Shown: positions 1 to 12,800, numbered from the stretch's first letter. The stretch is DNA of 64,000 bases from Antedon bifida (GCA_963402885.1 OY727097.1:13640001-13704000), one strand, 5' to 3'. The notes: generated by a model from the sequence alone, not told the origin. Made by a program: numbers and translations.

Positions 1-3000
1 AGTATTTTACAGAATAAACTGTATATATGTTATATACAGTGTAGCATAGACGGAATTACGAGACCCATCTTTTAAATCCAATTATTAACACGATGACATC
101 ATCAAATTGACATATAAAGATAACCACTTTAGAAGATAATTATCTAAATAATTACATTAAAACAAATTTGAAGAATTTTGGGAACGTAAAAGTGAGATGC
201 GCTCTCGTTTAAATGCAATGAACTTTGACGCAAGAGATGAAAATATGACTTTTTGAATTCAACTGGCCATATGATGACGTCACAACATCTGATTGGCAAA
301 ATATTCACATCAATTCATATCTACAATCCAATAGCTTCCAGAAAACGTTTTAATCATGATTATCACTTTTTAATCTGACGAGCTATAACAGATTGATATT
401 TACTGTAAAGATGAAAATAAGTGACCCAAGTTATTTACGTTTTTAGACATGATGACGTCATAAAAATTAAAATATTTTTAATTCATGCGAAAGATAGTTG
501 ATTGACGTAGACAATATTACAATTTCGGGGGAAATGGAATACGTATAAGCGAGATGCGGTTTGTTGAATGTGATGAGCAATAACGAAAGAGTAAAAAATC
601 CTATATTTTACATTCGTGTGGCCATACGATGACGTCATAACATTCGAGTGGTAAAGGTTCGGCATGAATTCATATCTACAACATATCTGCTTACATATTA
701 AATTAAAAAAATTGGGGGTCGTGGATGATCCTGAGGAGCTATAATAGATTAAAAATAGGCTTAATTTTGACAATATGTTGTCACTTTTGCAACTAAAACG
801 CACGCAAATGGTGTAAATCAACGTGTTCGTATGACGTCATTTTAATTTGAAATGATGTCAATCTTTTTTAAAATAACTAGGAAAGACTGTAAAATTATAA
901 TTCAAGAGAAAAACACATGATTTTCATGCTCCGTGCGCACCTTACGCGTAATTTTTTTCGCGCGCGTGGGAATTTTTGACATGCTCAAAATGTCATGATC
1001 AGCGTAGAAAGTTGATTAGAAATTAATTTTGCGCATTTTTAATTTTTAAATGCGCGTGCGCGCGTAACTTCTTGTGAAACATGTCACTTTTAATCCATAG
1101 AAAGTTTGCCCTTAATTTAACTTAAATTTTCACCAAGTGTCAATATAAAATGACTTTTGGTTTATAATCTATGACCAATCATTGAAATTCATAAAATCGC
1201 GCGTAACTTACGCTGCGCGACTCTAAAGTCATATAACGAAGTTTCTTGCACATCTACAGCTACAGGTCAATCTTATGACAAAGTTATACAATCTTATGTT
1301 GACAAGGATGAGAGATATGCGACGCACAAAAATCCGGGAAAGAAAGAAGAATAAAGATGAAGAAAAAAGATATTTACAATAACAAGGGTTATCCGCAACT
1401 TACTAGTTGCGGATAACCAAAAAGAGAACTAGATTTGAACTCGTCACTTTGACGAGTTCGGGTTATCCGCGCAAACGCAACATGCACATACTTAACTATA
1501 TGAACCTCGACAATTATTATGCCATCCTATGACATGAAATAAATATGTTTAAAGTGCTGAATTGTACCTAATATGTAGCATACAGCATATTACAGTATTT
1601 ACAGAATAAACTGTATATGTTATATACAGTGTAGCATAGACAAAATTACGAGACCCATCTTTTAAATCTAATTATTAACACGATGACGTCATCAAATTGA
1701 CATATAAAGATAACAATTTTAGAAGATAATTATCTAAATAATTACATTAAAACAAATTTGAAGAATTTTGGGCACGTAAAAGTGAGATGCGCTCTCGTTT
1801 AAACGCAATGAACTTTTACGCAAGAGATGAAAATATGACTTTTTGAATTCAACTGGCCATATGATGACGTCACAACATCTGATTGGCAAAATATTCACAT
1901 GAATTTGTATCTACAATCCAATAGCTTCCAGAAAACGTTTTAATCATGATTATCACTTTTTATTCTGACGAGCTATAACAGATTGAAATTTACTGTAAAG
2001 ATGAAAATAGGTGACCCACGTTATTTACATTTTTAGACATGATAATGATAAAAAAAATAAAATATTTTTAAGTCATGCGAAAGATAGTTGATTGACCTAG
2101 ACAGTATTAAAATATCTGAGGAAATGGAATACGTACTGTATAAGCGAGATGCGCTCTATTTAATGTGATGAGCAATAACGAAAAAGTAAAAAATCCTATA
2201 TTTTACATTCGTGTGGCCATACGATGACGTCATAACATCCGAGGGGTAAAGATTCTGCATGAATTCATATCTACAACATATCTGCTTACATATTAAATTA
2301 AAAAAATTGGGGGTCGTGGATGATCCTGAGGAGCTATAATAGATTAAAAATAGGCATAATTTTGACAATATTTTGTCACTTTTGCAACTAAAACGCGCGC
2401 AAATGGTCTAAATCAACGTGTTCGTATGACGTCATTTTAATTTGAAATGATGTCAATCTTTTTAAAAATGACTAAGAAAGGCTGTAAAATCATAATTCAA
2501 GAGAAAAACACATGATTTTTATGCTCCGTGCGCACCTTACGCATAATTTTTTTCGCGCGCGTGGGAATTTTTGACATGCTCAAAATGTCATGATCAGCGT
2601 AGAAAGTTGATTAGAAATTAATTTTGCGCATTTTGAAATTTTAAATGCGCGTGCGCGCGTAACTTCTTGTGAAACATGCCATTTTTAATCTATAGAAAGT
2701 TTGCCCTTAATGTGACTTAAATTTTCACCAAGTGTCAATACAGAATTACTTTTGGTTTATAATCTATGATCAATCATTAAAATTCATAAAATCGCACGTA
2801 ACTTACGCTGCGCGACTCTAACGTCATATAACGAAATTTCTTGCACATCTACAGCTACAGGTCAATCTTATGACAAAGTTATGCAATCTTATGTTGACTA
2901 TAATTAGAGATACGCTGCGAACAAAATTCCGGGAAAGAAAGAAGAATAACAAAGAAGATGATGAAGATGAAAAAAAAGATATTTACAATCACAAGGGTTA

Positions 3001-4320
3001 TCCGCAACTAAGTTAACCAAAAAAAATAAAAACTAGATTTGAACTCGTCACTACGGACGAGTTAGGTTATCCGCAGCGCAAACGCCACGTGCACGTCATA
3101 CGTTAGATTATTGCGCAAAGAAAAACGATTATGCCATTGAAACAATTTTAGCGTGCTCTCTATTTTGTGTCACGTCTAAGTATATACAAAATAACACTAT
3201 ACTGTATACGTACTACATTCAGTGCAGAATACGTGAAAAAAAGTGACCAAAGTAATTGACGCTTTTGGACATGATGACGTCATCACAATTTTTAAAATGG
3301 TGAATCATGCGGAAGATAATTGATTGAACTAGACAATATAAAAAAATGGGGGGGAAATGGAATACGGATAAGTAGAGATGCGCTCTATTAAATGTGATGA
3401 GCTATGACGAAAGAGACAAAAATCCTCTATTTTATATTCGAGTGGCCATACGATGACGTCACAATGTCCGGTTAGCCATATCGATGCATGATTCGATATC
3501 TACAACTCATCTACTTTCAGAATTTGTAATAAAAAATAAAATTCACCATGTAGTTTAGAATCTATGACTGTTTAAACAAAGGCATAATTTTTACGAATTT
3601 TAAGAACTTTTTCATCAAAAACGCACGCAAATTGTCCAATTCTACTTGCTCGTATGACGTGATTTTAAGTCAAAATTGTTTGAAAGTTGGTAAAATTACT
3701 AGAGAAGGTTGAAAAAACAAAAATCAAGCCAAAAAAGATGTTTTTGAGCTACGTGCGCACGCGCGCGTAAAAAAAAATGCGCACGCATGGGCATTTTTGA
3801 CATGCTCAAAATGACCTGAAACGCGTAGAAAGTTGATTAGAAATTAATTTTTCGCAATTTGAAATTTTAAACGTGCGTGCGCGCGTAACTTTCTCTGAAA
3901 CATGCCATTTTTATTCCATAGAAAGTTTGCGCTTGATATGACTTAAAATTTCACTAAGTTTCAAAACAAAATGACTTCTAGTTTTTAATCTATGATCAAT
4001 CATTAAAATTCATAAAATCGCACGTAACTTACGCTGCGCGACTCTAAAGTCAAAAAACTAAACGTCCTGCACATCTACCGCTACAGTATTAATTATTATC
4101 AATATTATGACAAAGTTACACAATCTTATGTTGGCCATAATTAGAGATATGCGTGCAACAACATTCGTGGAAAGAAAGAAGAAAATAGAAAAAAAAAAAA
4201 ATAAATTAAAAAAAAAAAGATCCTGACAATAACAAGGGGTTATCCGCCAAGTGCGGATAACCAAAAAAAAAGATCCTGACAATAACAAGGGGTTATCCGC
4301 CAAGTGCGGATAACCAATTA
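1..4320. repeat. Tandem array, ~1.6 kb unit, CRE-rich
   Basis: Two near-complete copies (about 1-1593 and 1594-3200) and a more diverged partial third (about 3230-4320). Each unit opens with two related subunits of roughly 360 bp that contain TGACGTCA-type palindromes. A block of alternating CG/TG steps around 950-1070, 2545-2665 and 3750-3890 follows, then a tail with GGTTATCCGC/GCGGATAACC inverted repeats (for example 14-bp arms at 1387-1418). There is no coding signal. Short ORFs shared between copies, such as those near 483-821 and 2156-2368 on the minus strand, are repeat artefacts. The array lies in an intron and ends about 20 bp before the integrin exon acceptor at 4337-4338. Confidence 0.85.
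4218..4317. repeat. 53-bp tandem duplication with hairpin
   Basis: Two copies of a 53-bp unit. Each contains GGTTATCCGC, a short loop, then GCGGATAACC, which is a perfect 10-bp hairpin. The hairpin sequence is the same one found at the end of the larger tandem units upstream. Confidence 0.85.
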
Positions 4321-4338
4321 AAATAATTATTTTTATAG

Positions 4339-4504
4339 AAAATTACATCTGAGATTCAACTTGTAGACACGGTGACAGCTCCTATTCATGTAACCTACTC
4401 AGCCTATTGCGATGGCGAGACATTGACGCCTAATTCGCAGAACTGTAGTAACATTCGCTTAGGAAATGTCATTAAATTTAAACTGGATGTTAGCGTTGAT
4501 GAGT
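4339..4504 (+). CDS. Integrin beta exon: hybrid domain end
   Basis: Acceptor TTTTATAG ends at 4338, and reading starts in phase 0 with KITSEIQLVD, matching the conserved integrin KxSSxVxLVD segment. Cys codons for the hybrid domain follow. The only donor giving the phase 1 needed by the next exon is GTACAG at 4505. It drops the next Cys codon (4504-4506). If the exon read through, TAA would occur at 4525-4527, so this 3' boundary is uncertain. Confidence 0.7.
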
Positions 4505-7500
4505 GTACAGCAAATCCTATCTCATAAGACATGTTTACATTGTTTATTACCAATCACAAGTGGAGCATTAACCTTGGTTCATGCATTGGCACACCTGCAA
4601 ATGTTTATGCTGACCAAGCCTGACTGACCCAATATTTGGTCAGCTTCTTTTTTTATTTGTTTAATTGTAGGAGTATTTAATAAAAAAGCACAATTACAAT
4701 TTTATATAATATTATTTTCCAAAAAAATAATAATTTTCTTAATCAACATTAAGTATTGCCTTGTTTTTGTAATTGCATACAAACATTTTTCTAGTGCCTC
4801 TATTTCTATTGCCCATTGGTAGTATTTTATATTAAATCAAACATTTATATTATATTCATAAAATACAAAATAGATAAAAAAAATGTATTTCAATTGATGG
4901 TGTTCCTGGGCAACATAACAATTTGTTTAGGGCTTTTAGATTTACAATCAGCTCTGTGTTTCTAGCATTTCCCTTTTAAATGCTATGACATAATCAATAA
5001 TGGTGATTTTAATGGTGGCAATAAAGCATGATGATGACTTAATAGTTGTGATGAAGATAATGACATTGATGTTGAATCATCATGAATATGAAACTAATCA
5101 TTAATCATTTTATTTCTTTTTTCAAAATTATGATTATTATTATTTGTAAAATGTTCATTTATTGAATAAATGGTATGATACGATGATGATTATGGTATGA
5201 TACGATGATGATTAATTTTGAATACGCAGTGGTTGAACAAATAAGAGCTTTCTTTTAATATTAATAAGTTACAGGGTACATGATGTGCTTGAATTTTTAT
5301 CAAATGTTTAGTTTTTCAGTTAAACCTCTCGGATTTGAAGAGAACCTAGAAGTTGTCATAATAACAAATTGTGAATGTGAATGTACCAAGTCTGTGACAC
5401 CAGACAGTGAGCTATGTAGCAATGGTAATGGTTCACTGGTCTGTGGTATTTGTGAGTGTAATGAAGGCCGGTATGGAGAGGTCTGTGAATGTGATGACAC
5501 TGGCTCAGACGAAACTGAAACACTTGCAGATAGTTTACCATGTCAAACGTAAGTTTTTATAAGGTGCCATCTTTGATATTAATATTCAACTTCTTTACTT
5601 AATTCCTTTTTGGAAATGCATGATATACTGCTAACCTAGTTTACTAGTGTTTATTCGTCATACAAACATTAACAAAATATTGCTGTTGAGTATTTTACAA
5701 TTGTTTGTTACTGTAAACTATAGAGGGCAGAAATCATAATTTTGATTTCTTATTTTCAATAACCAATCAATAAAACTTGTATGTTTAAAAAATATTGGTC
5801 AAATCCTATTTTTATTTATTTCAATAGAAGTAACTCATCTTTGGTTTGTTCAGGTCAAGGGTCATGCATATGTGGGAAATGTGTGTGTAACAAGCGACAA
5901 GTAGGTGAAATATATGATTTTATAGTTTTCTTATTGGGCCATATCAGTAGATCAACTATTACAGTATGTACTGTGAGTATACTATAGTGGGTCAATTAGA
6001 GGAAAAAAGAAGTTTTTTAAAATCTGTTGCTGATGATAATTGACAATTATGAGTGCGAAAGATTAAAAATAATGTAACCCTATAAATAGAGAATGTCACT
6101 CTCTTATATAGGGTTTGAGAGGCGAAGGCGAGACTGAAGGAGTCAATTTGTTATTTATAACTATTGTACATGTTAAGTTTCTCTATTTCTAATAATGGTC
6201 AACCACTATACGATCACAGACACTGGTGTCGTGACCAGTTAGTTAAAAAAAATATATACAATCAATATAAATATATATTACAGTTCAATAAAAATGTTAT
6301 TACCATATTAACATGTTTTATAATGCCAAGCTAGATTATAATCCAACCCACTAATTTTTTGCCAAATGTTGTAACCCGGATCCTGATTATATACTGGTCA
6401 TATATTTTCTTGAATGCGATTAATATAATATAAAATGTATTATAAATAGAGCTTTTTTTGTTATGATTAATGTTTTTTTCTTTTTCAAGAATCCTTTAGA
6501 AAAAATCACAGGAAAGTTTTGCAACTGTGATAACTTCTCTTGTCGCAGAGATTCTGCTGACCTCATTTGTGGTGGTATGTTCAATTTTGTTTATATTTTC
6601 TTTTTCATGCACAGATTTTGGTAAATTTAAGCTCTGCTGACAATATTAAGGATCATATCAGCATTTTTCTACTACAGTAACTAAATATCTTAAATATGAT
6701 TTAAGTCTTGTTTCAAATGTAGAAGCTATGAGAGTCACTGCAATAAACAGTTTGTATTATTACCCAAAAAAGATTATTAGATTATTGCATTGCATAACCA
6801 GGTTAAACAGAAAAAATTAGTTTAGTTACTGCAATAACTGCAATAAGATAATCAATCTCTGTAGAAAATTTATATATTATTTATTTCTCTGTGATTTTTT
6901 TTTTATTGTAAATTGCCTTTGAACATCATGAAAATGGTAGTATACAAATGAGGTATTTAATTATTATTAATTATTATAAAAATGGTTTTGAGCATCTTGT
7001 GTATAATATACAGTATGCTTTGTGCTATATAACATGGACTTGATAGAAATAATCTACACTATCACACTTTCTGTGCCTAAATTGACGTGCCCATGAACAC
7101 GATAACATCATATCAATACCCTTTTTTTGTCAAACTAGTGTGATAGTGTAGACAGAGCTTATAGGTATTTATTAACGTTGAAGGTCCATCAAAAGGAACA
7201 TGCGTTTGTGGTCAGTGTGAATGCAAGCCAGGCTATAGTGGTCCTGATTGCAGTTGTCCAACCAGCATTGAAAACTGCCTAGCATCTACTGGAAAAGAGT
7301 GCAATGACGCTGGACACTGTGAATGTGGTGTTTGCATGTGTAATGCAACACTGGTCTACGATGGCCCAACTTGTGAGGATTGTGATGTAAGTTCATTTAT
7401 GTTAAAATCTTTAGTGCATCCTCAAATTCAAATGTATGATGTCATCATCATCAGGATTGATCAAATGCCCTATTCATAGAAATATTAATAAATTATTATC

Positions 7501-10500
7501 CATTAGTTCAATTTTAATTATTTTCTTTCATGTAATCTGGGATCTCTTTTATACAAAGCTTCTGGTTTCTTGAGACCCTATTTCATCATTTTAACATTGT
7601 ACAGTACCATAATAATTTATACAGTACCATACTTTTTCCAATGATTTTTCTGATGATGAATAAATGTATTTGTATTATAATATACTTCTATTTTCTATGT
7701 AAAACTTTCTTAAGTTTAAGTCATGTGACACCCATCACCGAATCGTTCTATAGACGATCCGTTCCACCTATTTTGTACTTACGTCAGGACTATCATGTAC
7801 AGAACCCCAATTTAACATAATCATATTTACTGATGTTTGTAGACATGTCCAGCTAAATGTGATCGCAATCGTGACTGTGTGCAATGTCTAGCTTACGGTA
7901 CAGGTATATCTGAGGAAAAATGCCAAGAGTGTCCTCAAAGAATTATACTTGTCGAGGAAGAAGAATTAATAGGTAAGTATTGCAGAAACATTTTAATTGA
8001 AAAGTAATAAACTCATTTATTTTTTTATATTTGTCTTCAAGATTCTGTAAACCTTTTTAATTTCTTTTATTTTATTCTTCCGATAAAAAAAAAACTTTAA
8101 AAAGGATAAAACACAGATTAAAATACACTAGTAATCCCATCTCTTGAGTTGCCACGCTGTAATCGGTGGTTCACAATGTTGATAAACTATAAAGTATAGT
8201 AGGACAAGCATATGACAATTTAGGATATGTTTCTGGTTCGTTTTGGGAAGAGTGCCTTATGCATATGTTGCTTTCGCGACACATGCGTTGCGTACTACAC
8301 TTCCTGTCGAAGCAAAATCAAAATGAACAAATATTTTAAGGAAACTTTTCTTTGAAAACTATGCTGTTATGAAAATGAGCAGAAAGGAAAGCTCTTTATT
8401 AGCTATCTGTTCATGATGTTATAAAAGTACAGTATAATCTATACTGAGTTTTAGCAGGTACTGTATAATTTATGGCATTGTAAAATATTATTATAAGGAT
8501 TTTCTTAAGCACTTAAAGGAAATCTTCTGTGATCTAATCGTTTTATATACTAGCTGTTTATTATCTTGAAAAAATTTGTAAAAAATAAAGATTATTTATA
8601 AGGGAAGAAGAAGGTTTAATTGGTAAGAAGTCGAAAAGTTGAAAAGTAATAAACTAATTTATTATATTTATTTTTTATTGAATTTCATTTATATATTCAT
8701 CCGTTGATTAAATTGATTAAAAAATGGTCCTCATCATCTGTTTTCCATGGGGTTGTGTATTGCTGATCTAGCGAATTATAGGGCTAGGCCTGTTTGTGTT
8801 AATCAAAAGCTTTCAGCACTTGCATATTGATGTTTCCAGTTCATAAATTCCTTTCAGGGAAATTGGTTGTTTGAATAGTTTTTCCTTTTTGCGAACTGAA
8901 AAAAAAAATCAGGAATTGATGGAAGTAATTCTCGGGTGGGACATAAACCCATGACTTTTGGCAGTAATGACTGAAACATTGTTTGCCAAAACATGTTATT
9001 ACTTTCAAAATATAAATCGCGTTAAAAAAAGTACTGCTCTAACCACTGTTGAAATATATCCCCTATGAAGAAAACTATGCATTGCTTTCTATAAAAACCT
9101 TGTATCTCCACATAGTTTTACAGGTGGATGCTTTATATTTTGTGCTAGGTAGGTGTGTAATGAATTGGAGAATGCCAGAGATTCCAGTAAAATATAAAAC
9201 TTAATAATAAATATATAAATTTCTGGTTTTAGATAAGTATTTTGGTAAAATGTCACACAGATTCCAGTAATAATAGTAACAATAGAATTCTGGTTTTACA
9301 TAATTATTTGGAATTATTTCACAATTTTTAAGAATATAATACAAGGGTTAGCCATGGCTTTGTAATAAATTTCTATGAATCACTCTGATGTTGGTATGGA
9401 AACCAAGGAATTCACTCTGATATTGGTATAAAAACAAGGAATTCACTTTGATATTGGTATAAAAACAAGGAATTCACTTTGATATTGGTATAAAAACAAG
9501 GAATTCACTTTGATATTGGTATAAAAACAAGGAATTCACTTTGATATTGGTATAAAAACAAGGAATTCACTTTGATATTGGTACGAAAACCGCATATTGT
9601 ACAGTACAAATCAAAACTTTGTATGAGCCACTAAATATATGTGTTCCGACAAAAAATACAACATTTTCTGCTTTCTGATTGGCTGTTGTTCTGACAACAT
9701 ATTGGGTTAAAAAATATGGTATATATTAAAAATATTTTATTGATGTTAATAAAATAATCTGATGTCAATTGGATTCAATTTAGAAATGATAATACTAATA
9801 TTGCTGGTACAATCAATGAAACATATGTAGATTACATTAACATCATAAAAAATAACTATTTGAAGCAAAGTATCCTTAAAAACGTATGGTGTACGTTATT
9901 GTCAACGCAATGGATTATCCAAACTTTCAATTATTATTGGTCAACTCACTGTTTTTTTTTGTTTTTTTATGTTACTTGTCTTGTCAAATTATATTGTACT
10001 AAGGGTCCCTATTATGATCAGCTTTGTCTGGATGTACTATCCTTGTTAAATATTGTTGAAATAAAATAAATATGGGAACCACACCTTTTGGTTAAAAAAA
10101 CATTTTTTGAATATTGCCACTTAACTTTATTTAATATGGAACATAACCATGACTTTATGTTTGTTTAATGAAACGCATCATCATTGTACTCTACAATTGT
10201 CTTAACCTTTTATTGAAATATCTGGTATCCTAATAGATAGAAAGTAGTTCACTACAGCTAAAATTATAAAAGTGTATAACAATAAAATAATAATATGGAG
10301 GTTATGAATTTATTTATGCCAAATTGGTGGGGTTTTTTTCACAGTAAATGGAACTGATCCTTGTACATACAAAGATGAACTTGGTTGTCTCTTCTCTTTT
10401 AACTTTGTTATGAATGGAACAATGGAGGTGATTCTGGTACAGAAAATAACATGTAAGTAATGTAAAAAGAAAACCCCAGCAAAATGAAACCCAATACATT

Positions 10501-11685
10501 GTCTAAAGCTCTGTCTACACTATCAAACTTTATGTGACAAAAACATTTTATGTGCCCATATATGGTGATGAAAACTACCGTAATGGGTACATTACAATTT
10601 TTATGTCAAACTATTTTGTAGTGTAGACATAGAGCTATATATTGAGATCTCTGTGCACTTCACACACGCACACACACACCTTCATATATACAGTATACAT
10701 CCCCTCATTTGACAGGGACAATTTGATGGACATCAGCAGGCATACTGAACTTTTTTTACAAACAATTATGAAAGAGTACAAGTAACCTGTATTCTTTGTA
10801 TATTAAACATCTTTTATTTTTCAATTTAAGACATGCACTTCATTATTATACTAGACTTGTTTGTACAAAGTATGTGAAATGCATGATAGAGTTAGAGTGA
10901 AAAAAATGAATGTAATGGCTTTTTTGTAGGAAATATTTGCAGAAAAATAAGTGTCAGTCTTGATTCAACATGTGCAACACTTCATGTTAATAATTTATAT
11001 GAATGTTTATCAACATGTGGTACTTTATTTTCAGCTTGCCCAGAAGGAATAGATGCCTTATGGCTGGCTATTGGCATCATTATTGGTATATTACTAGTTG
11101 GTCTAGCCCTTCTGCTGGCCTGGAAGATAGCTACATATATATATGACAAACGAGAATATGCTAAATTTTTGAAAGAGTTAGAAAATGCACGAACAGATGC
11201 AGTAAGCAATGATTATTTTTTTTATCTTGTAGTTAATAATGTTTATTTATTTATTATTTATGGTTTCCCTTTAAAGACCAGACCATTTTGATGTAGAGTC
11301 ACCACTACATAGCATCCAAGTTCACTGTAGCTGATGTTCCAAGAAAACATTATTTATTTTAAACATTTCTATTTGCATTTGAACTCTCTATCTATCTCTA
11401 TATCTATTTCTAGTATGATTATGATGTATCCTAGTATTGTAATTGAAAATGTTAAATCTAACAGTACTAATAAATACCTTTAATTAAAAGTATAAGTATA
11501 TATTTATATCAATTTTTGTGATTAACATGCATTGCATTGGAACATTAGCATTGAAAATACTAATTGAAATTTAATTATATGTTAATGAAAATATTACCTA
11601 GACATACTTGCCTTTCTTTCAGAATATAAATCCCCTTTTTAAATCTTCTACGACAACCTACAAGAATCCAACATATGGTAAATAG
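4339..11685 (+). CDS. Integrin beta subunit, 3' part (9 exons)
   Basis: Transmembrane adhesion receptor subunit that would pair with an integrin alpha chain and link extracellular ligands to talin/kindlin. Exons: 4339-4504, 5320-5548, 5828-5900, 6490-6574, 7184-7386, 7843-7972, 10345-10452, 11035-11201, 11623-11685. The total is 1224 nt, or 407 codons plus stop, with all phases matching. Domains by residue of this partial product: hybrid domain end (1-70), I-EGF1-4 with the repeated CxCxxC pattern (about 75-270), beta-tail (about 270-335), TM helix (about 340-362), then a tail with a DKRE membrane-proximal motif, NPLF and NPTY. The PSI, I-like and N-terminal parts lie upstream of the window. 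Odd points are a weak first donor with an in-frame TAA just past it (4525-4527), and loss of the conserved tail Trp. Family call is firm; the exact paralogue is unknown. Confidence 0.93.
5320..5548 (+). CDS. Integrin beta exon: KPLGF and I-EGF1
   Basis: Acceptor TTTTTCAG ends at 5319, donor GTAAGT at 5549. It encodes the hallmark KPLGFEENLEV strand and CECECT, followed by the cysteine-rich I-EGF1 and its CNEGRYG loop. Confidence 0.95.
5828..5900 (+). CDS. Integrin beta exon: I-EGF2, first half
   Basis: Acceptor CAATAG, donor GTAGGT at 5901, phases 2 to 0. Encodes SGQGSCICGKCVC. Confidence 0.93.
6490..6574 (+). CDS. Integrin beta exon: I-EGF2/3
   Basis: Acceptor TTTTCAAG, donor GTATGT at 6575. 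Encodes ITGKFCNCDNFSC and then DLICGG, as in I-EGF2/I-EGF3 of integrin beta chains. Confidence 0.93.
7051..7160. mobile_element. Short MITE, copy 1 of a family
   Basis: Inverted ends TCTACACTATCACAC...GTGTGATAGTGTAGA, about 110 bp, in an integrin intron. The end motif matches the element at 10507-10636. It carries no coding capacity. Confidence 0.7.
7184..7386 (+). CDS. Integrin beta exon: I-EGF3/4
   Basis: Acceptor TTGAAG, donor GTAAGT at 7387. Encodes CVCGQCECKPGYSGPDC and then CECGVCMC, with the alternating cysteines of I-EGF3 and I-EGF4. Confidence 0.95.
7843..7972 (+). CDS. Integrin beta exon: I-EGF4 end, beta-tail start
   Basis: Acceptor TTTGTAG, donor GTAAGT at 7973. Encodes TCPAKCDRNRDCVQC, then CQECP and an acidic VEEEE run leading into the beta-tail. 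Confidence 0.93.
9377..9593. repeat. 31-bp minisatellite, 7 copies
   Basis: Unit GAATTCACTTTGATATTGGT plus an A-rich tail. The middle copies are nearly identical and the outer copies diverged. It is intronic. Copy number is probably variable between individuals. Confidence 0.9.
10345..10452 (+). CDS. Integrin beta exon: beta-tail domain
   Basis: Acceptor TTTTTTCACAG, donor GTAAGT at 10453. Encodes a CTYKDELGCLFSFNF segment, equivalent to the CxxxDxDxCxFxFxY stretch of beta-tail domains. Confidence 0.92.
10507..10636. mobile_element. Short MITE, copy 2 of a family
   Basis: Inverted ends AGCTCTGTCTACACTA...TAGTGTAGACATAGAGCT, about 130 bp, in the next-but-one integrin intron. It shares the TCTACACTATCA terminus with 7051-7160. 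Confidence 0.75.
11035..11201 (+). CDS. Integrin beta exon: TM helix and proximal tail
   Basis: Acceptor TTATTTTCAG, donor GTAAGC at 11202. It encodes CPEG, a hydrophobic helix (LWLAIGIIIGILLVGLALLL), then WKIATYIYDKREYAKF, which corresponds to the KLLxxxHDRREF membrane-proximal motif that pairs with the alpha-chain tail. Confidence 0.96.
11623..11685 (+). CDS. Integrin beta terminal exon: NPLF/NPTY tail
   Basis: Acceptor CTTTCTTTCAG, stop TAG at 11683-11685. Encodes NINPLFKSSTTTYKNPTYGK, with both NPxY/F sites used by talin and kindlin and the Ser/Thr run between them. The first site is NPLF, not NPxY. Confidence 0.95.
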   Translation, partial: NINPLFKSSTTTYKNPTYGK

Positions 11686-11858
11686 AAGGTTTTATGCAAG
11701 ATGTTGATACCTGTTGCCAAACAAGACCTCATTCAGAAGCATCCAACAAGGCCTGATCAATTTGATAACTGATACACAGTGATACTAGACTAAACGATAT
11801 CAGAATAATAATTTATGGCCAAGTTCAGACAGTAACTCATCAAGCCTGTTATCAGAAA

Positions 11859-11864
11859 AATAAA
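11859..11864 (+). other. Candidate polyA signal, integrin beta
   Basis: AATAAA 174 nt after the integrin stop codon. It is the first hexamer in a plausible 3' UTR. Inferred from position only. Confidence 0.4.
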
Positions 11865-12713
11865 TGCCCACTAGGCCACAACTGACATCAGATCAATGTG
11901 ACTTGTCCAGATCCACAATGCATGTTAACATACCATGAGATACTCTCCACTAGGCCACACAGTAGGATATCAGATCAAAGTGGCTTGTCCAGATCCACAA
12001 GGAATGTCCAGATAATTCCAAGAGGCCTAACATCACTTCAACATAACATAAACCAAGGCAAGCCATGCATAAACAACATGATTTATTATCAGACAACATT
12101 CGTTATTAGAGTAACTGGTTAAGTTGCTACACAACTACAGGAAAAGTATATAAATTGTTTTGCAATAGTAAACCTTTCATAGATGACTGTGATGATAATG
12201 CCACACCTTTTATGACAATTAAATAAGTTTAATAGATTAAAAGAAATACAATTGTAATAAGTGACTATCAAACATGCCTTGTGAATGATGGCTCCTCTGT
12301 TAGTAAGACATATTACTCATCAATACCGGCGTTTTGTATGGTATTTGTAAACCCGGGTGTTTAACTTATTATGGTTTAGCTGGTATCCAGATAAAGATCC
12401 CAGAAAAACCTTCAAATAATATTTAATAATACCGGATGTCGTAAGCCAACACAAAATATACCACATAATTATATAAAATGGTCTGATACCTGAAACTAAC
12501 AACCAGAGCATCTTGTCAAACAGAATTCACAACAGGTATCTGACATGAAGTTTCTGTACTATAACTTGAAGTATTAATTGATTGGCTAGAGAGCTAACTC
12601 CATATTTAACAATAAATTGTTCTATTCATTACCATAAAAAAATAAGTAATTTATAAAAACTGGACTGTACGTTTATGTATGTTTATATTTTAAATATATA
12701 TATATATATATCA
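11865..12713. other. Intergenic, no gene seen
   Basis: Follows the integrin 3' end. It contains loose repeats of a GATCARTGTGACTTGTCCAG-like phrase near 11893-12003 and a (TA)n run at about 12690-12710. No splice-consistent coding signal. Confidence 0.5.
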
Positions 12714-12800
12714 ACAACTGAGGGCTAGTGCTGTTCCGCCGTACTACGCCGAGAGTGTTAAAGAGTCGCTATCCAATCGAGTTCGAACAATACCATGAAA

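Noticed and set aside
483-2368. Related 112- and 70-codon minus ORFs
   Set aside because: They lie at the same place in successive tandem units, have no known domain, and differ by frame-breaking changes.
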